Of a stretch of 64,000 nucleotides of DNA, positions 42,163 through 50,659 are shown piece by piece. A model generated the notes under the pieces. The model saw nothing but the letters and a program-made list of their open reading frames with translations. It did not search any database and was not told the DNA's origin. The stretch is from Sphaerochaeta associata (lineage in GTDB: Bacteria > Spirochaetota > Spirochaetia > Sphaerochaetales > Sphaerochaetaceae): assembly GCF_022869165.1 (NCBI RefSeq), contig NZ_CP094929.1, forward strand, positions 1,612,001-1,676,000, given 5' to 3'. Both the position numbers and the translations under genes were made by a program. How positions within the stretch are numbered: the stretch's first letter is position 1; the number at the start of each line of letters is the position of its first letter.

Positions 42163-43248
42163 TTATACCGACGAATCCTTTTCCTTCGTGGCTTCCTTCC
42201 CGTTTTTTGGTTCTTTCACTTTCTTAGGGAACATAAGAGCACGGAGCTTCACATCCAGATCAGCAACGATATCAGGATTATCTTTAAGGAAATCGAGGGT
42301 TTTGTCCCTGCCCTGCCCGATTTTTTCACCGTTGTAGGAGTACCAGGATCCACTCTTCTCCAACATCTCATACTTGAGTGCAGCATCGAGCACACTGGAA
42401 ATGTAACTGATGCCCTCGCCGAACATAAGATCCAGTTCCACCTTCTTGAAAGGAGGAGAAACCTTGTTCTTGACGACCTTGATACGGATCCTATTACCTA
42501 TGATATCATCAGCGCCCTTGCTCAGCGATTCAATCTTTCGCACTTCAATGCGGACCGAGGCATAAAACTTCAAGGCATTACCACCGGTGGTCGTCTCGGG
42601 ATTGCCGAACATTACCCCGATCTTCATGCGAATCTGATTGATGAAAATTATGGTAGTATTGCTCTTGGAGAGCAGTCCTGTCAGCTTTCTGAGGGCCTGG
42701 CTCATAAGACGAGCTTGCAGACCCATATGGCTGTCGCCCATATCCCCGTCGATTTCCGCCTGCGGGGTCAGTGCGGCAACAGAGTCGACAACGATGACAT
42801 CCACCGCACCACTGCGAACCAATGACTCGGCAATTTCAAGGGCCTGTTCACCGCTGTCAGGCTGGCTGATCCACAACTCATCGATGTTCACCCCAAGCTT
42901 CTTGGCATAACTGGGGTCCATCGCATGCTCGGCATCGATGAAGGCGGCAATCCCCCCCGCTTTTTGACTTTCAGCAATGGCATGAAGCGCCAAGGTTGTT
43001 TTACCACTGCTTTCAGGGCCGTAGATTTCGATGACCCTACCCTTAGGGTATCCCCCTATTCCAAGGGCTTCATCAAGCAACAGGGACCCTGAGGAAATGT
43101 ATCCGATGTCCAAGGACTCCTCGCTGTCACCCAACTTCATCAACGAACCCTTGCCGAACTGCTTGTCGATCTGGATCCTTGCTGCCTCCAAAGCCTCACG
43201 CTTCTGGTTGAGGTCTATCGGAAACGACGCTTCTTTATTCTTTGCCAT
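42163..43248 (-). CDS. recA: Recombinase RecA
   Basis: RecA (361 aa) forms filaments on single-stranded DNA, drives strand exchange and promotes LexA cleavage where present. Walker [16 protein letters not shown], Walker [12 protein letters not shown]1 [20 protein letters not shown] and L2 [30 protein letters not shown] are all present. The C-terminal tail ([17 protein letters not shown]) is charged. GAGGAG precedes the ATG. It follows dtd, with a 12-base palindrome in the 67-base gap. Confidence 0.98.
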   Translation of the reverse strand: MAKNKEASFPIDLNQKREALEAARIQIDKQFGKGSLMKLGDSEESLDIGYISSGSLLLDEALGIGGYPKGRVIEIYGPESSGKTTLALHAIAESQKAGGIAAFIDAEHAMDPSYAKKLGVNIDELWISQPDSGEQALEIAESLVRSGAVDVIVVDSVAALTPQAEIDGDMGDSHMGLQARLMSQALRKLTGLLSKSNTTIIFINQIRMKIGVMFGNPETTTGGNALKFYASVRIEVRKIESLSKGADDIIGNRIRIKVVKNKVSPPFKKVELDLMFGEGISYISSVLDAALKYEMLEKSGSWYSYNGEKIGQGRDKTLDFLKDNPDIVADLDVKLRALMFPKKVKEPKNGKEATKEKDSSV

Positions 43249-43278
43249 AGTTTGCTCCTCAGGCTCTATCAGCCCTTT

Positions 43279-43290
43279 CCCTTATAAGGG
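43279..43290. promoter_or_regulatory. Perfect 12-base palindrome upstream of recA
   Basis: CCCTTATAAGGG lies between dtd and recA, about 31 bases before the recA ATG. A TATAAG -10-like box is inside it on the minus strand, though no convincing -35 box is seen. It could be a repressor site such as a lineage-specific SOS box; this is inference. Confidence 0.35.
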
Positions 43291-43315
43291 TAGGCCAAGT
43301 CGTAATTGCTTCACA

Positions 43316-43753
43316 TCATGCTTCCAACACAAAGGTAACCGGTCCGTCATTCATATACGAAACGTCCATATGCGCACCAAAGCGGCCGGCGGCCACTGAA
43401 TATCCCATCGATTTGAAGAGTAGGAGAGCTTCTTCATACAAGGCCTCTGCCTCCTTTGGGTCGGCCGCATCATCATATGAGGGGCGATTTCCCTTGCGAA
43501 GGTTGGCAAGCAAGGTGAATTGGCTGACTACCAAAAGTTGTCCACCAACTTCATCCAACGCCTTGTTCATTTTGCCCATCTCATCGGAAAAAACACGAAG
43601 CTTGACAATTTTTCGGCACAACCAGGATAGGTTCTGCTTCGAATCTCCCTTGCCTATCCCCAAATACACCAACAAGCCATGGTCGATGCAGCCCACCACT
43701 TCCCGATCAACGACAACCTGAGCATGCTTTACCCGTTGGATAACAGCTTTCAT
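43316..43753 (-). CDS. dtd: D-aminoacyl-tRNA deacylase
   Basis: A 145 aa DTD enzyme that removes D-amino acids (and glycine mischarged on tRNA-Ala) from tRNA. The two signature elements are SQFTLLANLRKGNRPSY with the catalytic Thr region, and the C-terminal NDGPVTFVLEA. The length is the family standard. It is coupled to rpe by a 4-base overlap. Confidence 0.95.
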   Translation of the reverse strand: MKAVIQRVKHAQVVVDREVVGCIDHGLLVYLGIGKGDSKQNLSWLCRKIVKLRVFSDEMGKMNKALDEVGGQLLVVSQFTLLANLRKGNRPSYDDAADPKEAEALYEEALLLFKSMGYSVAAGRFGAHMDVSYMNDGPVTFVLEA

Positions 43754-44418
43754 ACCCTTGCGTGTTCCACCATCGCCTGGACAAAAGAAAAACGGTCCTG
43801 TTCACAGAAAAAGGCACTGCCGCAGACAGCCACATCAGCTCCCAGTCTTGCAATGGTTCCCACCGTCGACAGATTGATGCCGCCGTCGACGCTGATCAAA
43901 TAGTCGTATCCTTTCTTCTCCCTGATTGAAGCCAGTTCGCTGATTTTCTCCAAGGTTGAAGGAATCAGGCTCTGGCCGCCGAATCCGGGGTTGACAGTCA
44001 TGATGAGGATAAGGTCGACCATGTCCAGGACCGGAAGAATCGACGTGACCGAGGAGGAAGGGATAAGCGATACGCCGGCTTTGCATCCGCTGTCCTTGAT
44101 CATCTGCAACGTCCTGTGAAGATGCACCGAAGCCTCGGCATGCACGGTAATGTAATCACTGCCGCTCTGCGCAAAGTGGGCAACATATCGTTCAGGTTCA
44201 TTGACCATCAGATGGGTGTCAAAAACCAGATCGGAGTGAGGACGCAAGTCTTTGATGAACTTGGGGCCGAAGGTGATGTTGGGTACAAACATGCCGTCCA
44301 TGACATCGAGATGAACCCATTGAGCACCACTTTTGTTGATGCTTTCCACTTCCTCGGCGGTACGGGAAAAATCAGATGAAAGCATGCTTGGTGCGATAAT
44401 CAGGGATGTTTTTTCCAT
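43750..44418 (-). CDS. rpe: Ribulose-phosphate 3-epimerase
   Basis: A 222 aa TIM-barrel enzyme of the pentose phosphate pathway, interconverting ribulose-5-phosphate and xylulose-5-phosphate. IAPSMLSSDF, HLDVMDGMFVPNITFGP (metal His and Asp), DTHLMV, MTVNPGFGGQ and ISVDGGIN are diagnostic. There is no usable ribosome site: the GGAG lies only one base before the ATG. The promoter's predicted start of transcription is the A of the ATG itself. Confidence 0.96.
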   Translation of the reverse strand: MEKTSLIIAPSMLSSDFSRTAEEVESINKSGAQWVHLDVMDGMFVPNITFGPKFIKDLRPHSDLVFDTHLMVNEPERYVAHFAQSGSDYITVHAEASVHLHRTLQMIKDSGCKAGVSLIPSSSVTSILPVLDMVDLILIMTVNPGFGGQSLIPSTLEKISELASIREKKGYDYLISVDGGINLSTVGTIARLGADVAVCGSAFFCEQDRFSFVQAMVEHARV

Positions 44419-44424
44419 ACTCCA

Positions 44425-44453
44425 GTTATAGCAGGTAGAAAGAGGTTTTGCAA
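44425..44453 (-). promoter_or_regulatory. Promoter of rpe, start codon at predicted +1
   Basis: On the minus strand TTGCAA (44453-44448), 17 bases and TATAAC (44430-44425). Exactly six bases (TGGAGT) separate the -10 box from ATG 44418, so transcription should begin at the start codon. Confidence 0.72.
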
Positions 44454-44515
44454 TGTCATTTATCGCATAAATACTATATATCTGTTAATATGTTTTTTGC
44501 CTTTCTGAAAATCAA

Positions 44516-44544
44516 TTGCTAGTTTTTTCAAAGCATGGTATAGT
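44516..44544 (+). promoter_or_regulatory. Promoter of the greA fusion gene
   Basis: TTGCTA (44516-44521), 17 bases and TATAGT (44539-44544), with the start expected near 44551. The leader is about 95 bases and contains a terminator. Confidence 0.78.
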
Positions 44545-44550
44545 AATGTA

Positions 44551-44607
44551 AGTTGATTGAAATGACAAACCCGAGCAGACTATGACCCGGTCTGCCCGGT
44601 TTCTTTT
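44551..44607 (+). ncRNA. Candidate greA leader RNA (GraL-like attenuator)
   Basis: From the predicted start at about 44551 to the end of an intrinsic terminator at 44607 is a transcript of about 57 bases. The hairpin pairs AAACC (44567-44571) with GGTTT (44598-44602) and GCAGAC (44575-44580) with GTCTGC (44590-44595), with one bulge and one mismatch between, and ends in GGTTTCTTTT. A seven-residue reading frame MTNPSRL (44562-44585) runs into the hairpin, but no ribosome site supports it. E. coli greA has an equivalent promoter-terminator leader making GraL RNAs. Confidence 0.6.
44567..44607 (+). terminator. Intrinsic terminator inside the greA leader
   Basis: The stem is about twelve pairs, the outer GGTTT arm runs into CTTTT, and 38 bases remain to the ATG at 44646. 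The upstream rpe gene points away, so the terminator can only act on transcripts from the greA promoter. Confidence 0.72.
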
Positions 44608-44645
44608 ACGTCTGAGAATATGGATAAATATGTTTGGAGGAAGCC

Positions 44646-47366
44646 ATGGGATTCCAGGAGATTGAGAACTTACTGAAAGAAGAGCAGTGGACAAGAACTA
44701 CGGTGCAAACCTATACGGTCAACAGCTTTCAGACTCTTGATGCCCAAATCAAAGAGTTGGATGAGGAGCAGAAGACCGAGGCTAAAAACCTATGTGACAA
44801 GCACCTCGCTGAGCGGGAGCGCAACAGCATCATTGCAATGTACATCAGTGGTTCCATCCAATTGGAACGAAAAGGTGCTGATGACTATCTCCAGCTTCTC
44901 AATCTGATTGAGATGTTTATGGAGAACAAGAAGTGGAACGTGGTTGAGATGCTGTGCGCCAAGATCTTGAGCCGCAGTGAAAACAAGCACGCCCTTCGCC
45001 TTCTCTCCTCCAGTTATGAACAGACTGGCAGGGAGGATGAGAAATTCGCCCTTTGGGAACGATTGGTGAAAGTCGACTACGAGGAAGTGGACATCGTCCG
45101 CTATCTGGCAGTCCATGCCAACCAAAAAGGTTCCAAGGACAAGGCGATCGGTTTTTACAAGAAGGCCGTGCATCGTTTGATCAAGCGAAAGGACGTATCG
45201 TCGGTGCGCAGCCTGTTTGCGGCAATGCTCGAGCTTGAAGGGGAGAATTTCGGATACTTCATGTCTGTAGCCGACCAAGTGTCGGTCATCAGCAAGAGTA
45301 CCGCAATCGCCTTGCTGCGCGACCTTGAGCTTGCAAACAAGGATGACATCGACCGCCAGATTGAATGTCAGAAGAAAATGCTTTTTCTCGATCGCGAGGA
45401 CACCTTTGCCCGCGAGAACCTGATCAGAAGCTACAAGACAAAGTACAAGACCCATTCACGATTGAAGAATTGCCTGGAAAGCAGTGCCTTGACCAGTAAT
45501 TTCACCCGGGATGTACTTCACAGCATTGAAGATTTCGAGACCAACATCGCATTTGACAAGGGGACCTTCGTCTTTCAGAACAGTACCAACCGTATCGGCA
45601 GAATCCGATTTATCGATGAGAATGATGTAATCGTTGATTTTGCAGGCCAGAGTACCAAGGAAGGATCAAGACTCTCAACCTCCATGGCTTTCAAGAGCCT
45701 TCAGGCCCTTCCCAAGAGTCATATCTGGGTTCTCAAGAGTGCTCTGCCTCGTGAAAAGCTGAATAAGAAAATTCAGGAAGACATCACGTGGACGCTGAAC
45801 ACCTTGATGGCCAGCAACGGCGGGAAAATAAGCCTCAAGGAGATGAAAAACGAACTGGTTCCTTCCATTCTGGATGCCAAGGAGTGGACTCCCTGGCTTA
45901 ATCAGGCAAAGAAGGTATTGATGACCAATCCCCTCTTCGACCTTTCCAACAACGAAACGGATACCTATCTGTTGCGCTCCACACCCGTCAGTTACGAGGA
46001 GAAGCAGCTCTCTGTGTTCAGAGGAGAGAAGGACTTCTACGATAAAATAAAGAGCCTTAAGGATTTCATCGCGAGCAAAGGTGATGTTGAAAGTGACTTC
46101 TTCTTTGAGATGGTAAAGTATTTCAGTGATATGTTCCTTGAGGAGAATGGTGCGTTCAAACCTATTGTGATTGCAAACGATATGACCTTCAGCTCATTCC
46201 TCCTGCTTGAGGACTTGGTTAAGAAGCAGAACATGAATTTCATCAACAAGCCTGAGAACCTGACATTTGCCATGCTCTATGAGAGAGTTGAAAACATCGA
46301 GAGTTGTTTTGCAGCAATCAAGGACGCTGAGCTGAAAAAGAGCTTCATCGACCATGTCGTGGATGAAGTCGCCAATTGGCCGAAGGTGTTGGCACAGCTT
46401 TTCCCCTACTATCTGACTGGATATATCCCAGATATTTTCAGACAGAACAAGAAGACGAATGATTTTATCAGAATCTATAAGGATGCTGTCGAAAACTTCA
46501 AAGAGAAAGGCAATACCCTACTCTATCTACTGAAGAACGGAGAGGCCAAGTTGTGGGCCAAGGCCGGGATAAGTGAGGAGCAACTGCTCTTCACCAAACT
46601 GCAGTTGCTCGACTATACCAACCGTTGCATCGATAACAAGAAGGACGTCCAGGAGAATCGCAAGAATGCAAAGACCTTGATGGGTCTGCTCTTCGATGAG
46701 AAGGACATTTTCAAGTACATCGAGCAGGGCAAGGAAGAAAATGCCCAGAAGATATACAGCCTTGTAGCAAATGTATTCGACCTGCCCGGCGGCAAAAAGA
46801 TTGAGATCAAGCATGCCATCAGCGAGAAGTATCCCTCCTTCAAGTTCTTTGACGAATTGATGCCCATCGACAAGGAATCGGTTGTTCCAACCGGGCTCTT
46901 CTGCACGGCGGCCTCCTTGGACGCCAAGAAGAAGGAGCTGGAGTACATCCAGCACGTAGAGCTGCCTGAAGTCGCCCGTGAAATCGGGATGGCGCGTGAA
47001 ATGGGTGATCTCAGGGAGAACAGCGAGTACAAGTACGGTAAGGAAAAGCAAAGCCTTCTGAACAATACGTTGCGTCGACTTGCCGAGGAGATTGACCGGG
47101 CAACGGTCATCACCAAGGATAAGGTCGATCCTGAAAAGATTGGCTTCGGCACCAAGGTTGTGCTCTTCGACCACACCAAGGATCAGGAGATAGCCTATAC
47201 GATCATGGGACCGTGGGAGTCGAACCCCGATGAGAACATCATCAACCTTTCAGCCCCGTTTGGAAGAGCCTTGCTCAACCGGCAAAAGGGTGAACGGTTC
47301 TCGTTTGTCCTCAACGAGCAGAGTTACGATTTCACCGTAAAGGAACTTACCGTTCTGGACTTCTAG
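44646..47366 (+). CDS. greA: GreA transcript cleavage factor fused to a large N-terminal region
   Basis: A 906 aa protein. Residues about 755-906 are a complete GreA: coiled coil with the catalytic acidic tip MGDLRENSEYKYGKEKQ and the C-terminal FKBP-like domain (LSAPFGRALLNRQKGERFSF). GreA rescues backtracked RNA polymerase by stimulating transcript cleavage. The first 750 residues are helical repeats (TPR-like near 100-260) and a segment with FETNIAFDKGTFVFQ. Such long GreA proteins are known from other spirochaetes. ATG 44646 follows GGAGG (44636-44640). The function of the N-terminal region is not known. Confidence 0.93.
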   Translation: MGFQEIENLLKEEQWTRTTVQTYTVNSFQTLDAQIKELDEEQKTEAKNLCDKHLAERERNSIIAMYISGSIQLERKGADDYLQLLNLIEMFMENKKWNVVEMLCAKILSRSENKHALRLLSSSYEQTGREDEKFALWERLVKVDYEEVDIVRYLAVHANQKGSKDKAIGFYKKAVHRLIKRKDVSSVRSLFAAMLELEGENFGYFMSVADQVSVISKSTAIALLRDLELANKDDIDRQIECQKKMLFLDREDTFARENLIRSYKTKYKTHSRLKNCLESSALTSNFTRDVLHSIEDFETNIAFDKGTFVFQNSTNRIGRIRFIDENDVIVDFAGQSTKEGSRLSTSMAFKSLQALPKSHIWVLKSALPREKLNKKIQEDITWTLNTLMASNGGKISLKEMKNELVPSILDAKEWTPWLNQAKKVLMTNPLFDLSNNETDTYLLRSTPVSYEEKQLSVFRGEKDFYDKIKSLKDFIASKGDVESDFFFEMVKYFSDMFLEENGAFKPIVIANDMTFSSFLLLEDLVKKQNMNFINKPENLTFAMLYERVENIESCFAAIKDAELKKSFIDHVVDEVANWPKVLAQLFPYYLTGYIPDIFRQNKKTNDFIRIYKDAVENFKEKGNTLLYLLKNGEAKLWAKAGISEEQLLFTKLQLLDYTNRCIDNKKDVQENRKNAKTLMGLLFDEKDIFKYIEQGKEENAQKIYSLVANVFDLPGGKKIEIKHAISEKYPSFKFFDELMPIDKESVVPTGLFCTAASLDAKKKELEYIQHVELPEVAREIGMAREMGDLRENSEYKYGKEKQSLLNNTLRRLAEEIDRATVITKDKVDPEKIGFGTKVVLFDHTKDQEIAYTIMGPWESNPDENIINLSAPFGRALLNRQKGERFSFVLNEQSYDFTVKELTVLDF

Positions 47367-47375
47367 CCGATTCAA

Positions 47376-47407
47376 GGCCCCGGTTGAAAAAAAGACTGGG
47401 GCCTTTG
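47376..47407 (+). terminator. Terminator after greA
   Basis: A strong stem GGCCCCGGT (47376-47384) with ACTGGGGCC (47395-47403), then TTTGTATTG. One G-T pair and an A-rich loop are present. Confidence 0.8.
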
Positions 47408-47431
47408 TATTGTCCATGGTAGTATGATTGC

Positions 47432-49135
47432 ATGCAAAACCGCTATCCCATTGATGCCGATCACCTATTGCCTGAATACCCCCGACCGCAAATGGTACGT
47501 GCTTCCTACGTTTCCCTCAATGGGATGTGGGAGTGTGCTATAACGGACGATCCGGGAATCCCAGACTTTTTCCCCTACTCAATATTGGTACCCTTCTCCC
47601 CTGAAACCAGGCTTTCCGGCATGGAAAGGGGCGTTGGCGTCAACCAGACGTTGACCTATCGAAGAACCTTCCGTTTGTCACTGGAAACAGACAAACGAAC
47701 GCTGTTACATTTCGAGGCCGTAGACCACAGCTGCACTGTCTATCTCAATGGTGTTTGCGTCGGCAGCCATCGCGGGGGATACCTCCCCTTCCACTTTGAC
47801 ATCACCGTAGCGGTGAAGCAGGACAATGAATTGATCGTGCAGGTCAACGATCCCTGTGACAGCCAAAGCATCATCCGTGGGAAACAGGCCCAGGAGGCCT
47901 CGGGAATCTTTTACAGCGGACAAAGCGGCATCCACCAAAGTGTTTGGCTTGAACAGGTGAGCCGGCACTACATCAAAGGGTTGGTCATCGCAAGCAATCT
48001 CGAACAACGATGTTGGCATGTAACCGTAGAAGCCGACCAATCCGGGCTTGAGGTTGTTGTCTCATACCTTGATGGATCAAGAAAGGTGAAGGGATTGAGC
48101 GGCCAGCGTCTCAACTGCCAGGTGGATGAAGTCCATCCTTGGAGCCCCGAGGATCCGTATTTATACACCTTCACCGTCACCATGGCCGATGATTGCGTTC
48201 ATAGCTATGTAGGCCTTCGCAGTTTTTCGGTCACAGATGGTCGATTGTACCTGAACGGCAAACCGTACTATCATCATGGCATCCTCGACCAAGGGTATTG
48301 GCCTTACAGTCTCTATACGCCTCCTTCAGACCAAGCCATGATCGACGATCTGTTGTTGATCAAAAAGTTGGGTTTCAACATGGTACGCAAGCATGCCAAG
48401 GTCGAAAACCTTCGTTGGTATCACCACTGCGACAGACTGGGTTTGCTCGTATGGCAGGACATGGTAAGCGGAGGGCGAAAACCGTTCCAACCGATTATGA
48501 GCGGTCCCCTCTTCCTGAAAAGATTCTCAGTCCCCGATTCTCTCTATCCTTTATTGGGAAGTCAGGATGAGCAGTATCGAAAGGATTTTGAAGAACAATT
48601 GACACAGATGATTCAAACCCTCTCCAACTGCGTCAGTATAGCCATGTGGGTCATTTTCAATGAAGGATGGGGCCAGTTCGATACGCAACGAATGCTGGAT
48701 TTGGTGCAGTCTCTGGACAGCTCTCGTACCATAGATCCTGCAAGCGGATGGTATGATCAAAAAATCGGCGGTTTCTGCTCACGCCACGTCTACTTCAAAG
48801 CCTATCGTCATACTCCCGACTCCAACGGCAGGGCTGTCATCCTTTCTGAATTCGGTGGATACGTATACCGTGAAATCGGACACGATGAGCAGACAAAAAT
48901 CTTCGGCTACAAGAAATTCTCCGACCGCAAAGCCTTTGGAGAAGCGTTCTTCGACCTCTATGCCAATCAGATTGTTCCAGCCAAGCAACAAGGCCTTGCC
49001 GCTTCCGTATACACGCAATTTTCCGATGTACAGCAGGAACTGAACGGCTTGGTGACCTTCGACCGGCTCTCAGTCAAGGTGGATGAGGTTGTCGCCTTGC
49101 AGGTTGCCGCCATGCTTCTTGGAACGCAACAGTGA
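47432..49135 (+). CDS. Glycoside hydrolase family 2 enzyme
   Basis: A 567 aa GH2 protein (beta-galactosidase/beta-glucuronidase clan), retaining mechanism. An N-terminal jelly-roll (about 1-170, with DHSCTVYLNGVCVGSHRGGYLPF) and an immunoglobulin-like domain precede the TIM barrel. The acid/base Glu is in IFNEGWGQ and the nucleophile Glu in VILSEFGGY. No signal peptide is seen, so it acts in the cytoplasm on imported oligosaccharides or glycosides. There is no ribosome site; an extended -10 box (TGG-TAGTAT, 47417-47425) places the start of transcription at the ATG. Its last 66 bases overlap murJ on the other strand. Confidence 0.9.
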   Translation: MQNRYPIDADHLLPEYPRPQMVRASYVSLNGMWECAITDDPGIPDFFPYSILVPFSPETRLSGMERGVGVNQTLTYRRTFRLSLETDKRTLLHFEAVDHSCTVYLNGVCVGSHRGGYLPFHFDITVAVKQDNELIVQVNDPCDSQSIIRGKQAQEASGIFYSGQSGIHQSVWLEQVSRHYIKGLVIASNLEQRCWHVTVEADQSGLEVVVSYLDGSRKVKGLSGQRLNCQVDEVHPWSPEDPYLYTFTVTMADDCVHSYVGLRSFSVTDGRLYLNGKPYYHHGILDQGYWPYSLYTPPSDQAMIDDLLLIKKLGFNMVRKHAKVENLRWYHHCDRLGLLVWQDMVSGGRKPFQPIMSGPLFLKRFSVPDSLYPLLGSQDEQYRKDFEEQLTQMIQTLSNCVSIAMWVIFNEGWGQFDTQRMLDLVQSLDSSRTIDPASGWYDQKIGGFCSRHVYFKAYRHTPDSNGRAVILSEFGGYVYREIGHDEQTKIFGYKKFSDRKAFGEAFFDLYANQIVPAKQQGLAASVYTQFSDVQQELNGLVTFDRLSVKVDEVVALQVAAMLLGTQQ

Positions 49136-50659
49136 CAGCAGGGGAATGCGTGCAATTTTGTAGGAGAGGAGCATTATCCCCAGGGCGGCCGATCCAATGA
49201 GCATCAGATATGCAAGGTTTGCAAAGCTTGAACCGCTTTCATGCCATTGCAATCCCAGATTTTTATAGAAGATACAAAATGCAAGAACCGGTAGATTTGC
49301 CAATACGATTCTGAGAAGCCCCTTGAAAAACCGGGCTTCCTTTGTAAGCGGGAACAAGTCACGCAAAAGAAAGAACAATATGAACAAGCCAAGGGTGTAG
49401 GCGATGCCGTTGGCAAGCGGCAGCGATACTATGTCCAAACCAAGCTTGAGGAAAACCCACATCAAGGCGATATCCAGCAGATTCTGCAAAAAAACAATTC
49501 GAGTCATAAGCGCGTGACGATTTGCACTATACCCAAGACGCAGCATCAAGGCATACCATGCGCTGAATACCATGAAAACCAGATAAGGCCTGAGCACCAA
49601 GGCTGTCAGCGTTGCATCGGCGAGTGTATAGTTGCCAGTCTGCAGGACTACACTGACACTTTCCCGGCTGAGAAAGAAGAGAATGATGGAGCTGGGCAGC
49701 AAAAGCGCCAACAGGCTGAGCAGTGAGTTTCGTGTATAGGTTCTCAATAAAGGAGCATTGTTGGAAGCGGCTGCCCGGCTCATCAAGGGAAGGCTTACCG
49801 CACTGATGGCATTGAAGAAAATCCCATACGGTGTTTGATAGAAAATCGTGGAATTTGTAAAGGCCGTAACGCTGCCTTCGCTCAAATGGGAAGCGAATAA
49901 GAAACTTACCATCTGGGTGATAATCTGCATCCCCATACCCAGGGAGACCAAAGCCCATGCAACCAAGACTTCCTTGAAAGGAGCGTTTTGCGGTCTCAGC
50001 ATCGGTTTGAACCGATATTCGTAGCGCCTGACCATCAGGTATGAATAACTACCCTGTAAAAGCCCTCCGCCAAGTACGGAATAGGCCATGCTCATCGCAC
50101 CGTACCGATCAGATAGAAACCATACCCCGAATATGACACAAATCGAAAAGAGCAACGGAGAGAGGTAGGCATGCAGGAAATTCTCGTGCGCCTGCAATAC
50201 TCCGTTGAAGATGGAAGCAAGACTTATGGTGGCCAGGTATACCATGAAGAAGGGAAGCAACCTTCCTCCCAATCGAACCTGGTTCGCATCGAAGTCGCTG
50301 AGAAATGCTATCAAGCCATCACCATAGAAATAGGATACCAGCACCAGTGGGATGAGCAAAAGGCTCTGGAATGTACACAACAGTGCAAACAGTCGGACAC
50401 AACGATGTTTCTCATTTCGACCCAATAGGGAGGAGAAAGCAGGGATCAAGGCGGCATTGACAGCCCCTTCGGCAAAAAGTTTGCGAAAATTGTTGGGAAT
50501 ATTGAAGGTGAAGTTTATTACATCTGCAATCGCAGTGGCCCCGAACACCGAGCCGAGCACCCGTGCTTTGATGATTCCCAATAGTCTGCTGAGCAAAGTG
50601 CAGACCATGATCAGCAGACTGTTTCTCGCCGTCCTTCTACTTTGCGTAGAATCGTGCAA
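49070..50659 (-). CDS. murJ: Lipid II flippase MurJ
   Basis: MurJ (about 529 aa) flips lipid II for peptidoglycan synthesis. The N-terminus NSLLIMVCTLLSRLLGIIKARVLGSVFG and the adjacent NIPNNFRKLFAEGAVNAALIPAF are diagnostic MviN/MurJ blocks, with about fourteen hydrophobic helices following. The start is uncertain: TTG 50659 overlaps the tgt stop by about 20 bases and fits the family, but the ribosome site (AGAGAG) is weak; longer readings run through tgt and are not homologous. Its stop lies inside the convergent GH2 gene. Confidence 0.93.
   Translation of the reverse strand: MHDSTQSRRTARNSLLIMVCTLLSRLLGIIKARVLGSVFGATAIADVINFTFNIPNNFRKLFAEGAVNAALIPAFSSLLGRNEKHRCVRLFALLCTFQSLLLIPLVLVSYFYGDGLIAFLSDFDANQVRLGGRLLPFFMVYLATISLASIFNGVLQAHENFLHAYLSPLLFSICVIFGVWFLSDRYGAMSMAYSVLGGGLLQGSYSYLMVRRYEYRFKPMLRPQNAPFKEVLVAWALVSLGMGMQIITQMVSFLFASHLSEGSVTAFTNSTIFYQTPYGIFFNAISAVSLPLMSRAAASNNAPLLRTYTRNSLLSLLALLLPSSIILFFLSRESVSVVLQTGNYTLADATLTALVLRPYLVFMVFSAWYALMLRLGYSANRHALMTRIVFLQNLLDIALMWVFLKLGLDIVSLPLANGIAYTLGLFILFFLLRDLFPLTKEARFFKGLLRIVLANLPVLAFCIFYKNLGLQWHESGSSFANLAYLMLIGSAALGIMLLSYKIARIPLLSLLRSKKHGGNLQGDNLIHLD

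Noticed and set aside
47417-47428. Strong promoter for the GH2 gene using TATGAT
   Set aside because: Only a -10-like box is seen, three bases from the ATG, and no -35 box fits; the extended -10 TAGTAT is only a weak alternative.
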